A stretch of DNA of 64,000 bases from PALSA-600 sp963842335 (GTDB taxonomy: Bacteria > Actinomycetota > Thermoleophilia > Gaiellales > Gaiellaceae): positions 248,001-312,000 of the forward strand of contig CAWJGF010000003.1 of NCBI GenBank assembly GCA_963842335.1, written 5' to 3'. This document shows, in pieces, positions 50,468 to 59,779 of the stretch (the first letter of the stretch is position 1; the number at the start of each line of letters is the position of its first letter). Below the pieces are notes generated by a model. That model saw only the letters and a list, made by a program, of their open reading frames with translations. It had not been told where the DNA came from and did not search any database. Position numbers and translations under genes: made by a program.

Positions 50468-52123
50468 ATGCCCGACCTGCGGCTGCTCGAGGCGCTGCCG
50501 AGCACGGCCGAGCGCGAGGCAATCGATGGAGTGCTCGGCGCACCGGGGACGTACGACGGACGCATCGCACACGACGACCGCACACAACGGCACCGCCTTT
50601 TGCCCGCGCTCCGCGCCGCCCAGCTCCGGGTCGGCTGGGTGAGCGAGGGGGCACTCGGCTACGCGTCACGGCGCCTTGCGGTACCGCCCGCCGAGGCGTA
50701 CGGCGTCGCGAGCTTCTACGCACTGCTTGCGCTCGAAGAGCGGCCCGCCGACGTGACGCACGTGTGCAACGACCTGTCGTGCATGCTCGCAGGCGCCGAG
50801 GTCCCCGAGGACGCTCATCCGAGCCCGTGCCTCGGGCTCTGCGAGCGGGCACCTGCGTCGTACCGCACGATCGCCGGCGAGACACCGGTCGAGCTGCAGC
50901 TGCCGGAATCGTCCCCGCCGCTGCCACAGGCAGGTGATCCGTCGCTGCGGCTCCTGCGTCGCATCGGCGACGGCATCGACCCGGAGTCACTCGACGCGTA
51001 CCTGTCCGCGGACGGCTTCGAAGCCCTGTTCCGCGCGCGCGCTCTTGGAGCCGAGGCGATCATCCGCGAGGTGACCGAGTCGCGGCTGCTCGGCCGCGGC
51101 GGCGCCGCGTTTCCGACGGGCACGAAGTGGGAGGCCGTCGCGCGCCAGCCGGCCCAGCCGCACTACATCGTCTGCAACGCCGACGAGTCGGAGCCGGGAA
51201 CGTTCAAGGATCGCGTGCTGATGGAGAGCGACCCGTTCGCCGTCATCGAGGCGATGGCGATCGCAGGGCTCGCGACGGGCAGCGCGAAGGGCTTCCTCTA
51301 CGTACGCGCGGAGTATCCGCTCGCCCATCGGCGGCTCGCGCATGCGATCGAGGAGTCGCGCGAGCTGTTGAACGGGTTCGAGATCGAGCTGCGCATCGGC
51401 GCCGGCGCCTACGTGTGCGGCGAGGAGACCGCGCTCTTCCAGTCGATCGAAGGGTTCCGCGGCGAGCCGCGCAACAAGCCGCCGTTCCCGGTCGAGGTCG
51501 GGTTGTTCGGCCGGCCGACCGCCGTCAACAACGTTGAGACACTCCTGAACGTCCTCGAGGTGCTCCGCGAGGGCGGCGCCACGTACGCCGAGACCGGAAC
51601 CAAGGACTCAACCGGCACGCGGCTCTTCTGCGTATCGGGCTGCGTCGAGCGGCCGGGCCTGTACGAGCTGCCGTTCGGCGCGACGCTGCGCGAGCTGCTC
51701 GACCTGGCGGGTGCGCGGCCGCCGAAAGCGGTGCTGCTCGGCGGCGCGGCGGGTGCCTTCGTCGGCCCGGAGCTGCTCGATCTCAAGCTGACACACGAGG
51801 ACACGCGCGCCGCCGGAGTAACTCTTGGCTCGGGCGTCGTGATCGTGTACGACGAGCACGCGGAGCTCGTGCCGGCACTGCTGCGGATCGCAGAGTTCTT
51901 CCGCGACGAGTCGTGCGGCCAGTGCGTTCCGTGCCGGGTCGGCACCGTCCGCCAGGAAGAAGCGCTCCATCGCCTCGCTGCGGGCAAGCCGCACGAGGAC
52001 GAGTTGGCGACGCTGGCCGAGCTCGCTCAGGTCATGCGCGACGCATCGATCTGCGGCCTCGGCCAGACGGCGGCGAGCGCGGTAACGTCAGCGATCGTGA
52101 ACCTCGGAGTGTTCAAGGCGTGA
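50468..52123 (+). CDS. NuoE-NuoF fusion, NAD+-reducing (diaphorase) subunit of formate dehydrogenase
   Basis: 551 residues. The N-terminal NuoE-like thioredoxin-fold 2Fe-2S domain (about residues 1-130) has VPPAEAYGVASFYALL, then VCNDLSCMLAGA and CLGLCERAP cysteines. The C-terminal NuoF-like domain has the FMN/NADH motif LGRGGAAFPTGTKWEAVA, NADESEPGTFKDR, GAGAYVCGEETAL, and the 4Fe-4S motif ESCGQCVPCRVGT with a later Cys in DASICGLGQ. It passes electrons from formate to NAD+, as FdsG/FdsB do as separate proteins. It lies between the two FdhA parts. Confidence 0.92.
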   Translation: MPDLRLLEALPSTAEREAIDGVLGAPGTYDGRIAHDDRTQRHRLLPALRAAQLRVGWVSEGALGYASRRLAVPPAEAYGVASFYALLALEERPADVTHVCNDLSCMLAGAEVPEDAHPSPCLGLCERAPASYRTIAGETPVELQLPESSPPLPQAGDPSLRLLRRIGDGIDPESLDAYLSADGFEALFRARALGAEAIIREVTESRLLGRGGAAFPTGTKWEAVARQPAQPHYIVCNADESEPGTFKDRVLMESDPFAVIEAMAIAGLATGSAKGFLYVRAEYPLAHRRLAHAIEESRELLNGFEIELRIGAGAYVCGEETALFQSIEGFRGEPRNKPPFPVEVGLFGRPTAVNNVETLLNVLEVLREGGATYAETGTKDSTGTRLFCVSGCVERPGLYELPFGATLRELLDLAGARPPKAVLLGGAAGAFVGPELLDLKLTHEDTRAAGVTLGSGVVIVYDEHAELVPALLRIAEFFRDESCGQCVPCRVGTVRQEEALHRLAAGKPHEDELATLAELAQVMRDASICGLGQTAASAVTSAIVNLGVFKA

Positions 52124-52980
52124 CGACAACGATGCTGGCCGCACCGAAGAAGATGGTCGAGGTGACGATCGACGGGCAACCTGTGCGCTTGCTCGAGGGC
52201 TCGACAATTCTCGATGCGTGCCGGATGCTCGGGATCGACACGCCGACGCTCTGCTACGGCGACACCCTGACGCCGGTGAACGTCTGCCGCGTGTGCGTGG
52301 TCGAGCTCGAGGGCGCCCGCACGCTCGTCCCTGCGTGCTCGCGAAAGGCCGAGGACGGGATGGTGGTACTCACCGATTCGGAGCGCGTCCGCACGAGTCG
52401 GCGCCTCGTGCTGGAGCTGCTGGGCTCCTCGGTGAACCTCGACCTCGCCCCGGAGGCGCTCGGCTACATCGAGCGCTACGACGCCAAGCCGGAGCGGTTC
52501 GGCCCGGAGGCGGCAACCGTCGCGCAGGAGGTGAAGATCGACAACGACCTCTATGTGCGCGACTACTCCCGCTGCATCCTTTGTTACAAGTGCGTCTCGG
52601 CGTGCGGCGAGGACCATCAGAACACCTTCGCGATCGCCGTCGCAGGACGCGGATTCGGCGCCCACATCTCCACCGAGCTCGACGTGACGCTGCCCGAGTC
52701 GGCGTGCGTGTACTGCGGCAACTGCATCGCGGTGTGCCCGACCGGTGCCCTGATGTCGGTGGCGGAGTACGAGAAGCGGCAGGCCGGCACATGGGACGCC
52801 GAGAACGAGACAGTGGTCTCGACCGTGTGCCCCTACTGCGGCGTCGGCTGCAACCTCGAGCTGCACGTACAGGAGAACGAAGTCGTGAACGTCACGTCAC
52901 CCCATGACCATGACGTCACCGAGGGCAACCTGTGCATCAAGGGTCGCTTCGGTTACCAGTACGTGCAGAATCGGCGGTAG
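52120..52980 (+). CDS. Ferredoxin-type subunit carrying the N-terminal Mo/4Fe-4S domain of FdhA (split FdhA N-part)
   Basis: 286 residues from GTG 52120 (GTGA overlap). A 2Fe-2S domain has Cys45, Cys56, Cys59 and Cys73 (TLCYGDTLTPVNVCRVC). The NuoG His-Cys cluster is absent. Two 4Fe-4S motifs follow (CILCYKCVSAC; CVYCGNCIAVCP). The C-terminal 50 residues are the start of a molybdopterin subunit, CPYCGVGCNLELHV and TEGNLCIKGRFGYQYV, and the protein stops there. In normal FdhA the next residues would be exactly where the 48578 protein begins. The two proteins must therefore assemble into one catalytic subunit (inference). Confidence 0.9.
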   Translation: MTTTMLAAPKKMVEVTIDGQPVRLLEGSTILDACRMLGIDTPTLCYGDTLTPVNVCRVCVVELEGARTLVPACSRKAEDGMVVLTDSERVRTSRRLVLELLGSSVNLDLAPEALGYIERYDAKPERFGPEAATVAQEVKIDNDLYVRDYSRCILCYKCVSACGEDHQNTFAIAVAGRGFGAHISTELDVTLPESACVYCGNCIAVCPTGALMSVAEYEKRQAGTWDAENETVVSTVCPYCGVGCNLELHVQENEVVNVTSPHDHDVTEGNLCIKGRFGYQYVQNRR

Positions 52981-53237
52981 TGCGCGTTCAGGTTCTCTAC
53001 TGGCAGGAGATCCCGTCGCTCGTCCGTGTGACGGAAGAGGACGGGACGCAGCTCTCGCGGCAGCTGCCGGACGCGTTTCAGCAGGAGATCGATCGCGTCG
53101 CGATGGAGCAGGGCCTGATCGGCAGCGACGCGTACCTCGAGCAGTTCGCCTGGCGCGACCTCGATCCCCGCGACGGCGCTCCGAACGACGTGCTCGACGC
53201 GGTCGAGGCGGAGCTTTCGCCACCAGCCTCTACCTGA
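52980..53237 (+). CDS. Small 'virulence factor'-domain protein (PF13769-like), C1-gene associated
   Basis: 85 residues from GTG 52980, overlapping the previous stop (TAGTG). VQVLYWQEIPSLVRV, then SRQLPDAFQQEIDRVAMEQGLIGSDAYLEQFAWRD, matches the small domain annotated as virulence factor in Pfam. That family is often found beside MTHFR and pterin methyltransferase genes in proteobacteria, so it probably belongs to C1 metabolism rather than virulence. Biochemical role unknown. Ends 8 bases into the convergent hydrolase gene. Confidence 0.72.
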   Translation: MRVQVLYWQEIPSLVRVTEEDGTQLSRQLPDAFQQEIDRVAMEQGLIGSDAYLEQFAWRDLDPRDGAPNDVLDAVEAELSPPAST

Positions 53238-54585
53238 GCAGGAACGAGGCGATGGCGGCGCGGCCGCGGCCGCTGGCCGCGCGCGACTGCACCGAGTGGC
53301 CGGCACCGGGCACGACGACGAGCGTCCCGTGCGGCACCAATTTCAGCTCCTGCCGAGCCCATTCGAGCGGCGTCGAGAGGTCGCGGTCGCCGTTCACGAG
53401 CAGGGTCGGCACCTTGATCTTGCCGCTCACGAGCGGCGTCGCGGGGGTCGGCGCCCACGGCAGGCACTGGCCGATGAAGCCATTGCCGAGCGCCGTCGCC
53501 CGGTCGAACGGATAGAGAGCGGCCGCCGAAAGCCTCGCGACCGCGCGAGCGAGCTTCGCGGGGCGGCCGGCGAGCGGTGCCGTCGAGTCGCCCCACGGAT
53601 ACCGCCAGTCGGCACAGAGGGCGCTCGCGTGCAGCCCTTGGTCGAGCTCGCTTGCAGGGAACGCTTCGTCGGCATGCACCGTCGCGAGGAACCGGTCGAG
53701 TGCCGTCAGGTCGCCCTTCGCCGCCTCGTGCAGCGCGGCCGGCACGTCGATCGTCGCGACGAACGTCGGATCGACGATCGACTCGAAGGTGAGCGCGTCG
53801 AGCAGCTTCGGGCCGTTGTGCGTCGCCCGGACGACCGCGGCGAGGTCCGTGGCGCACGCATCCGTGCCGCACACCTCATGGAGCACGCGTGTCACCGCAT
53901 GGAACTCGACGAGGCCGAGATCGAAGCGGCCGGTATGCGGCACGACGGAGTCGAGTACCAGCTTGCTCACGCGGCTCGGATGGGCGAGCGAGTACCGCTC
54001 CCCCACGAAGGTGCCGTACGAGATGCCGTCGATCGCCCACGTCTTTACACCGAGCGCCTCGCGAAGCGCCTCCATGTCGGCGACCACGTCGTCAGTTCCG
54101 AAGAAGGCGCGCTTCGCGCCGAGTTGCCGGGCGCAGGCCCGCACGGCGGCCGCGGGCGGCGGATAGAGATCCGAGCTCCCCATCGCCCGCTGCAACCCCC
54201 GGCAGTCGAGCGCGCCGTCGCCCGTCCCGCGCTGGTCGTAGACGACGACGCGGTAGCCGAGCAGCTCGGCGCCGACGATCCGGGACAGCTGCTCGAGCGA
54301 TGCCACCCCCGGCTGCCCCGGGCCGCCGGTGAGCAGCAGGAGCACGCCGTGCGGCGCGTGCACGTTGTTCCCGGCGGCAACCGCGAGCGAGAGCTTCCCC
54401 TTGTGCTTCCCCGAGTGATCGAGCGGAACGGACAGCGTCGAGCACGTGAAGTCCGGCACCTCCGAGCACAACGTCTCTCCGGTCAGCCGTGGCCGCGGCG
54501 TCGTGGCGGCCGAGCCGATTCCGGCGAGCACGATCCCGAGCGCGAGGACGAGGACGAGCGAGCAGATCGTGAGCCGGGCGCTCAT
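53230..54585 (-). CDS. Secreted alpha/beta-hydrolase (TAP/prolyl-aminopeptidase-like)
   Basis: 451 residues. A signal peptide (LTICSLVLVLALGIVLAGIGSAA) precedes an alpha/beta hydrolase with oxyanion region LLLTGGPGQPG, nucleophile Ser in WAIDGISYGTFVGERYSLAHP, Asp in LLVNGDRDLSTPLEWA, and His in VVPGAGHSVQSR. A lid insertion lies in the middle, and a C-terminal TAP-like domain is recognisable. Such proteins are exported peptidases or esterases; the substrate is unknown. Cysteine pairs in the lid (VCGTDAC) could form disulfides outside the cell. Confidence 0.82.
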   Translation of the reverse strand: MSARLTICSLVLVLALGIVLAGIGSAATTPRPRLTGETLCSEVPDFTCSTLSVPLDHSGKHKGKLSLAVAAGNNVHAPHGVLLLLTGGPGQPGVASLEQLSRIVGAELLGYRVVVYDQRGTGDGALDCRGLQRAMGSSDLYPPPAAAVRACARQLGAKRAFFGTDDVVADMEALREALGVKTWAIDGISYGTFVGERYSLAHPSRVSKLVLDSVVPHTGRFDLGLVEFHAVTRVLHEVCGTDACATDLAAVVRATHNGPKLLDALTFESIVDPTFVATIDVPAALHEAAKGDLTALDRFLATVHADEAFPASELDQGLHASALCADWRYPWGDSTAPLAGRPAKLARAVARLSAAALYPFDRATALGNGFIGQCLPWAPTPATPLVSGKIKVPTLLVNGDRDLSTPLEWARQELKLVPHGTLVVVPGAGHSVQSRAASGRGRAAIASFLLR

Positions 54586-54630
54586 GACAGGATCATGCAG
54601 GTGTCCGGCAGCAGTTGTGCCGCGTCAACG

Positions 54631-54636
54631 TAGACT
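54631..54636 (+). promoter_or_regulatory. -10-like box (TAGACT) of pfk
   Basis: TAGACT lies 7 bases before the ATG at 54644 and matches the leaderless pattern. Confidence 0.45.
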
Positions 54637-54643
54637 CAGATCA

Positions 54644-55663
<1,020 letters not shown>

Positions 55664-55673
55664 CGCCCACCCA

Positions 55674-57044
55674 TCATGCGAGCGGAAAGCTGCGGTGACG
55701 GCGCGGCGGCACGAGGAAATTCTGGCGGTGCGTCGTCGACAGCACCTGGTTGAAACCCTGCTCACGTGCGCGCGGCTCGAAGGCGATCGTGCCGCCGGGA
55801 AGCACGCCGTCCATCGCGCGCCTGTTGCGGAAGAAGTCGTCACTCGTCGGGTTGAAGACGACGAAATGCACGCCGGCAGCGGGCGTCGCGCCGATCTCGT
55901 CCGAGCGTACCGACCAGTTGAACGGGTTGTCGAGCGTGTTGAAGTCGGCCCGCACCGGGATCGCAGTGCCCTTCGGATAGACAGTGCCGTCGGCCGCCAC
56001 GAAGTCTCGATCGAGGCGCGAGGTCGTCTGGATCGCTGCGCTGTGGCCGATTCGTCCCGAGCTCTTGTAATCGGCGTGCACGTCGCTCTCCGTCGAGACG
56101 TTCTTGGGGCCCTGGGGGACGGTCTGGGTGTCCTGCTTCACGCTCAGGTTCGGGCGAAATGCCGTTGAAACCCGCTCGTCGAAGTCGAAGTTGAGATACC
56201 AGGCCTCGAGGTCCTCGTGGATATGCGAGAGATGCATGTGCGTGCCGTTGCGGAAGTAGTCGCTGTCGCGGAAGTCGACGTAGCCGAGCGTCTCGAAGTT
56301 CGCGATCGGCCCCGGCCCCATCCCGGCCTTCTGCGTGGAGGTGAACCCGAGGAAGAGCTCAGATGTGTCGGGGATCAGATCGGCGCCCGGAATACCTGCG
56401 GCGAGCGCCATCTGCTTCGGCAGCGACTGGGCGCCTTCGAAGCCGCCTCCGGCAAACCCACGGCGGATCGACGTGAGGGTGAAGAGCTTCGAGACGCGGA
56501 TGCGCTCCGTCGCGTCGTCGATGTGCGCCCGCACGTCGGAGCGCAGCAGGATTGCGATGTCGTTTGCCTCGAGCCGCGTGTCGCCGGGATCGCTCTGGAA
56601 GCGGATTGCGTCGAGGAGCACTGGCTTGTCGGCGCGCCGGTCGTGTGGCAACAAGCGCGCAGCCGCGTCGGGCACGAGGCGCTCGAAATACGGCATGCCC
56701 CACGCGACGGTGACTCCGAGGCCGGCCGGCGTCGGTGCGTAGTCGCGCTCGAGCCCGGCGAGCAACTGCTCGAGGTCGCGCTGGGCGCTCTGGATGTTCC
56801 CGCGGTCGGCGGTGACGTGCCCGGTGAGGATCTCGTGATGAAGCGGCGGCACGAGCACCTCGACGTTGTCGGAGTGCACGACGCGGATGCCGTCGAGCAG
56901 ATGCTGCTCGGGCGGCACCGGGCCTGCCGCGGCCGCGCGCTGCGGTGACCCGCCGGCCAACTGGTCGACGAGCTCATAGATGCCGGCAGCCCCGACAACG
57001 CCGGCGGCCGCGCCGGCGAGGGCCTGCCTGCGCGTCAGCTTCAT
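55674..57044 (-). CDS. Tat-exported protein, DyP-peroxidase-like / DUF7405-like
   Basis: 456 residues. A twin-arginine signal (KLTRRQALAGAAAGVVGAAGIYELVDQ) is clear. The body has VLVPPLHHEILTGHV, GLGVTVAWGMPYFERL, ELFLGFTSTQKAGMGPGPIANFETLGYVDF, THMHLSHIHEDLEAWY, and GRIGHSAAIQTTSRL. Histidine-rich stretches and the two-ferredoxin-fold feel resemble dye-decolorising peroxidases, but I could not place the heme ligand with confidence. It starts one base inside the stop of the lipoprotein gene (TGATG), so the two exported proteins are co-produced. Confidence 0.6.
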   Translation of the reverse strand: MKLTRRQALAGAAAGVVGAAGIYELVDQLAGGSPQRAAAAGPVPPEQHLLDGIRVVHSDNVEVLVPPLHHEILTGHVTADRGNIQSAQRDLEQLLAGLERDYAPTPAGLGVTVAWGMPYFERLVPDAAARLLPHDRRADKPVLLDAIRFQSDPGDTRLEANDIAILLRSDVRAHIDDATERIRVSKLFTLTSIRRGFAGGGFEGAQSLPKQMALAAGIPGADLIPDTSELFLGFTSTQKAGMGPGPIANFETLGYVDFRDSDYFRNGTHMHLSHIHEDLEAWYLNFDFDERVSTAFRPNLSVKQDTQTVPQGPKNVSTESDVHADYKSSGRIGHSAAIQTTSRLDRDFVAADGTVYPKGTAIPVRADFNTLDNPFNWSVRSDEIGATPAAGVHFVVFNPTSDDFFRNRRAMDGVLPGGTIAFEPRAREQGFNQVLSTTHRQNFLVPPRRHRSFPLA

Positions 57045-57670
57045 CAGGTGACGGGGGTCGGCTTGATGAGGACGAGCGACGCGAGCTCCTGCTTCAGGTA
57101 CCGCAGGACATGCTCGTACGAGAGCGGCGGCGCGACGTGCTCGGAGAGCGTGTAGAGGTTGCCGTAGCGGCGCCAGAGCAGCGCCAGATGCCATTCGTCA
57201 GCGTCCTGGTTCACCGTGTAGAGGCGAGTCGCGATGCCACCGGCCTTCACGCCGCCGTGCGGCGAGTCGAAGCACGGGACGTTGCGGCTGTCCGAGCCGC
57301 CCGTGCGACAGGTCGGGATCTTCGAGACGCCGGGATACGCACGGAGGTTGACGTGCAGCTCTCCGCCCGCTGCCCCGCCACCCGTCTCCTGCCACACGAA
57401 GCTCTCGAGATAGCTGCGGTCGGGCGAGACCGAATTGATGTTGTTCCATTGACCGCCGATCTGGCCGATCAGCGGATCGGGCAGCCAGCCGGGGCAGTAG
57501 ACCGGCGCTTTGATGCGGTTCGCGAGTTTCTGCCAGCCGGCGACATGCGCGCAGCGAGGCTTCGGCGCTGCAGCCGGCGGCGCAGCACTTGCCTTCTTCG
57601 CCTCGCCACAGCCGCTGGCAAGGAGCGCGCACGTGGCGAGGAGCCCGGAAATCGCGAGGAGCCCTCTCAC
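57044..57670 (-). CDS. Hypothetical lipoprotein
   Basis: 208 residues. The N-terminus LLAISGLLATCALLASGCGEAKK has a lipobox (LASGC), so it should be lipid-anchored outside the membrane. An Ala/Pro-rich linker follows, then a domain with CAHVAGWQKLANRIKAPVYCPGWLPDPL and SYLESFVWQETG that I do not recognise. Four to five later cysteines could form disulfides. It leads a two-gene unit with the Tat-exported protein. Confidence 0.7.
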   Translation of the reverse strand: MRGLLAISGLLATCALLASGCGEAKKASAAPPAAAPKPRCAHVAGWQKLANRIKAPVYCPGWLPDPLIGQIGGQWNNINSVSPDRSYLESFVWQETGGGAAGGELHVNLRAYPGVSKIPTCRTGGSDSRNVPCFDSPHGGVKAGGIATRLYTVNQDADEWHLALLWRRYGNLYTLSEHVAPPLSYEHVLRYLKQELASLVLIKPTPVT

Positions 57671-57678
57671 AGCGGGCC

Positions 57679-57684
57679 ATGGTA
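57679..57684 (-). promoter_or_regulatory. -10-like box (TACCAT) of the lipoprotein gene
   Basis: On the minus strand TACCAT lies 8 bases before the GTG at 57670, matching the leaderless pattern. Confidence 0.4.
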
Positions 57685-57694
57685 GCCGCCTACA

Positions 57695-58234
57695 TCAAAC
57701 GTCGAACGGCCGGTGCCCGACCAGGCCGGTGACGTGGCCGCTAGGCACCAGGACGGCGTCGATCCCGGCCCGTTCCAGGGCTAGCACCTCGTCGCGTCCC
57801 GTCACGTCGACCCTCGCAATCGCGAGTTTCCCGGCGGGAACGTCGGGCAGCAGCTCGAGGACGGCGTCGACCGGGTCGACGTCGTCGTCGATCTCCTTGG
57901 CCGAGAGCAGGAAGATCTCCGGGTCGAGCCGCTCCAGCGCGAGCTCGAGTTCCTCCTCGTCCCGCACGTCGACCACCACCTCGAGCGGGCCGTGCAGCGC
58001 GTCGTCCTCCGGGCGCGTCGTCACGGCATCCGCGTCGTGCGGCTTGCCCTTCCCGATCCAGAGCAGTGGGAGCGTCGTTGCCTGGCGGATGCCGTCGATC
58101 GGCCGTGCAATGGCGAGCGCCTTTGCCCCCTCGCGCTCGGCATCGCGTGCAGCATCGGCGTCGTCGACGCAGACGATGATCGCGATCCCGTCACCCTCCG
58201 AGATTCGCTGACTGAGCTTTCTTGACCCGGGCAC
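57695..58234 (-). CDS. TIM-barrel-like protein resembling the C-terminal half of indole-3-glycerol phosphate synthase
   Basis: About 179 residues from GTG 58234. The repeating strand-helix pattern (DGIAIIVCVDDADAARDAEREGAKALAIA; EVVVDVRDEEELELALERLDPEIFLLSA; LAIARVDVTGRDEVLALERAGIDAVLV) resembles the second half of TrpC-type barrels, where the end ALERAGIDAVLV binds phosphate. It is shorter than TrpC (about 260) and lacks a clear catalytic lysine set, so activity is uncertain. The start is also uncertain; the frame is open upstream into the cupin gene. Confidence 0.55.
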   Translation of the reverse strand: MPGSRKLSQRISEGDGIAIIVCVDDADAARDAEREGAKALAIARPIDGIRQATTLPLLWIGKGKPHDADAVTTRPEDDALHGPLEVVVDVRDEEELELALERLDPEIFLLSAKEIDDDVDPVDAVLELLPDVPAGKLAIARVDVTGRDEVLALERAGIDAVLVPSGHVTGLVGHRPFDV

Positions 58235-58260
58235 CTGCGAGCGCAGCGTAACCGTCCCGG

Positions 58261-58626
58261 CTAAAAGCCGGTCGGGGTGCTCGGCTCGAGCCGCTCGAGG
58301 CCGCCCCAATCCGAACGCGGCGGAGCGAACAGCTCGACGAGAAACGCGCCCTCGGGGCCGGCGTGGACGCTGTGCGGCACGTTGCCAGGGATCACCCACG
58401 TCGAACCGGGCACGAGATCCTTCGTCTCGTCACCGATCCGGAACTGCAGCGAGCCCCGCAAGAGCAGGCCGGTCTGCTCGTTCGCGTGCTGGTGCTCAGG
58501 CACCTTGACGTCCGGGTCGAGCTCCAGGGCGGCGAGTGTCGCCTCCTTGCCCGCGACGGCGCGGGCGACCACACCGTCCCAGACTTGAAGCGGCACGATC
58601 GCGCGGATGTCGTCGAAAGCACTCAT
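58261..58626 (-). CDS. Cupin-domain protein
   Basis: 121 residues with a single cupin. The metal-binding motif 1 is EHQHANEQTGLLLRGSLQFRIG and motif 2 is PGNVPHSVHAGPEGAFLVELF. Small cupins of this kind bind Mn, Fe or Zn and include sugar isomerases, dioxygenases and sensor proteins; the specific role is unknown. Divergent from the ABM-like gene, with back-to-back -10-like boxes between. Confidence 0.85.
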   Translation of the reverse strand: MSAFDDIRAIVPLQVWDGVVARAVAGKEATLAALELDPDVKVPEHQHANEQTGLLLRGSLQFRIGDETKDLVPGSTWVIPGNVPHSVHAGPEGAFLVELFAPPRSDWGGLERLEPSTPTGF

Positions 58627-58635
58627 CTCATCGCC

Positions 58636-58655
58636 AGCGTATCGAAGCGTAGGGT
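58636..58655. promoter_or_regulatory. Divergent -10-like boxes of the cupin and ABM-like genes
   Basis: Minus strand TACGCT (58636-58641) lies 9 bases before the cupin ATG. Plus strand TAGGGT (58650-58655) lies 6 bases before the ABM-like ATG. The whole divergent region is 35 bases, so both transcripts are probably leaderless. Confidence 0.45.
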
Positions 58656-58661
58656 TCGGTC

Positions 58662-58976
58662 ATGGTTGCACGCACCTGGCGAGGCTGGACCCGGCGCGAG
58701 GACGCCGATGAGTACGTCGCCTACATCGAGGACACGGGCATGCGCCAGTACCGCGAGACGCCGGGCAACCGTGGCGCCTGGATCCTGCGCCGCGATGAGG
58801 GCGACCGCACCGAGTTCACGACGCTCAGCTTCTGGGACTCGCTCGACTCGATCCGCGGCTTCGCGGGCGACGACCTCGAGCGCGCCGTGTACTACCCGGA
58901 GGACGACCGGTTCCTCGTCGCCCGCGAGGACACCGTGAAGCACTGGAGCGTCGAGAAGCCGTCGACAGCCGGCTAG
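58662..58976 (+). CDS. Antibiotic biosynthesis monooxygenase (ABM)-like small protein
   Basis: 104 residues: VARTWRGWTRREDADEYVAYIEDTGMRQYRETPGNRGAWILRRDEGDRTEFTTLSFWDSLDSIRGFAG fits the dimeric alpha+beta barrel fold of ABM-like proteins, with a strand ending TLSFWDSLDSI. Members include heme-degrading and quinol monooxygenases and many of unknown role. Ends 4 bases into the convergent short ALDH gene. Confidence 0.72.
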   Translation: MVARTWRGWTRREDADEYVAYIEDTGMRQYRETPGNRGAWILRRDEGDRTEFTTLSFWDSLDSIRGFAGDDLERAVYYPEDDRFLVAREDTVKHWSVEKPSTAG

Positions 58977-59779
58977 ACCCCGATCGGGTGCCAGACCGTC
59001 TTCAGCTCGAGGAAGGCGGAGATCTCCCAGAGCGACTGCGCATCGGGATCGGCGCGCACGACGCGCTTCACATTCTCGGCCGCGGCCCGCTCGAGCTCGG
59101 CGCGCAGGCCGTTCGCGCTCGCACCCGTGATGTCGAGTGCGTTCACGTCCATGTGCGAAGCGAGCCACGGCGCGAGCTCGGCCCGCTGGCCGGTGAGCAG
59201 GTTCACGAGTCCTGCGGGCACGTCACTCGTTGCGATTGCCTCGGCCAGCTCGATCGCCGCGAGCGGCTGCGTCTCCGAGGCGAGCGCGATCACGGCGTTG
59301 CCGCCTGTGAGTGCCGGCGCGATGCGGGAGACGAGCCCGAGCAGCGGCGGCTCGTCGGGAGCGACGATGCCCACGACTCCGGTCGGCTCCGGAATCGTGA
59401 AGTTGAAATAGGGGCCCGCGACGGGGTTCGTCGAGCCGAGAACCTGCGCGAGCTTGTCGGCGAAACCGGCGTACCAGACCCAGCGATCGATCGCCCGCTC
59501 GACCTCGTCACGCCCGGTGCAGAACGACGCGAACTCGTCGAGCCGCGCCTCCATCATCTCGGCGATGCGGTAGAGCACCTGGCCGCGGTTGTAGGCAGTG
59601 GCGGCCGCCCACTTCGGCTGCGCGCCGCGGGCGGCCTGCACGGCGTCGCGCACGTCCTTCCGCGAGGCGCGCGCGATGTTCTGCCCTTCGGCCTCGTAGG
59701 TGCGGCCGCTCTCACTGCGCGGGAACGCTCCGCCGATGAAGAGCTTGTACGTCTTCTTGACAGGCAGCCGCTTAGCCAC
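58973..59779 (-). CDS. Short aldehyde-dehydrogenase-like protein lacking the catalytic domain
   Basis: 268 residues. It aligns with the N-terminal part of ALDH: YKLFIGGAFPRSESGRTYEAEG, AVQAARGAQPKWAAATAYNRGQVLYRIAEMMEARL, then PTGVVGIVAPDEPPLLGLVSRIAPALTGGNAVIALAS. The usual WN before the cofactor region is changed (PDEPP). The catalytic Cys and C-terminal half are missing and a different tail is present. It follows a full-length ALDH with an 8-base overlap. Similar long+short ALDH pairs next to deoC occur in actinobacteria, so a structural or regulatory partner role is more likely than decay. Confidence 0.8.
   Translation of the reverse strand: MAKRLPVKKTYKLFIGGAFPRSESGRTYEAEGQNIARASRKDVRDAVQAARGAQPKWAAATAYNRGQVLYRIAEMMEARLDEFASFCTGRDEVERAIDRWVWYAGFADKLAQVLGSTNPVAGPYFNFTIPEPTGVVGIVAPDEPPLLGLVSRIAPALTGGNAVIALASETQPLAAIELAEAIATSDVPAGLVNLLTGQRAELAPWLASHMDVNALDITGASANGLRAELERAAAENVKRVVRADPDAQSLWEISAFLELKTVWHPIGV

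Noticed and set aside
48416..50593. 725-residue minus-strand ORF opposite fdhA
   Set aside because: Antisense of the formate dehydrogenase gene, with no domain and typical shadow composition.
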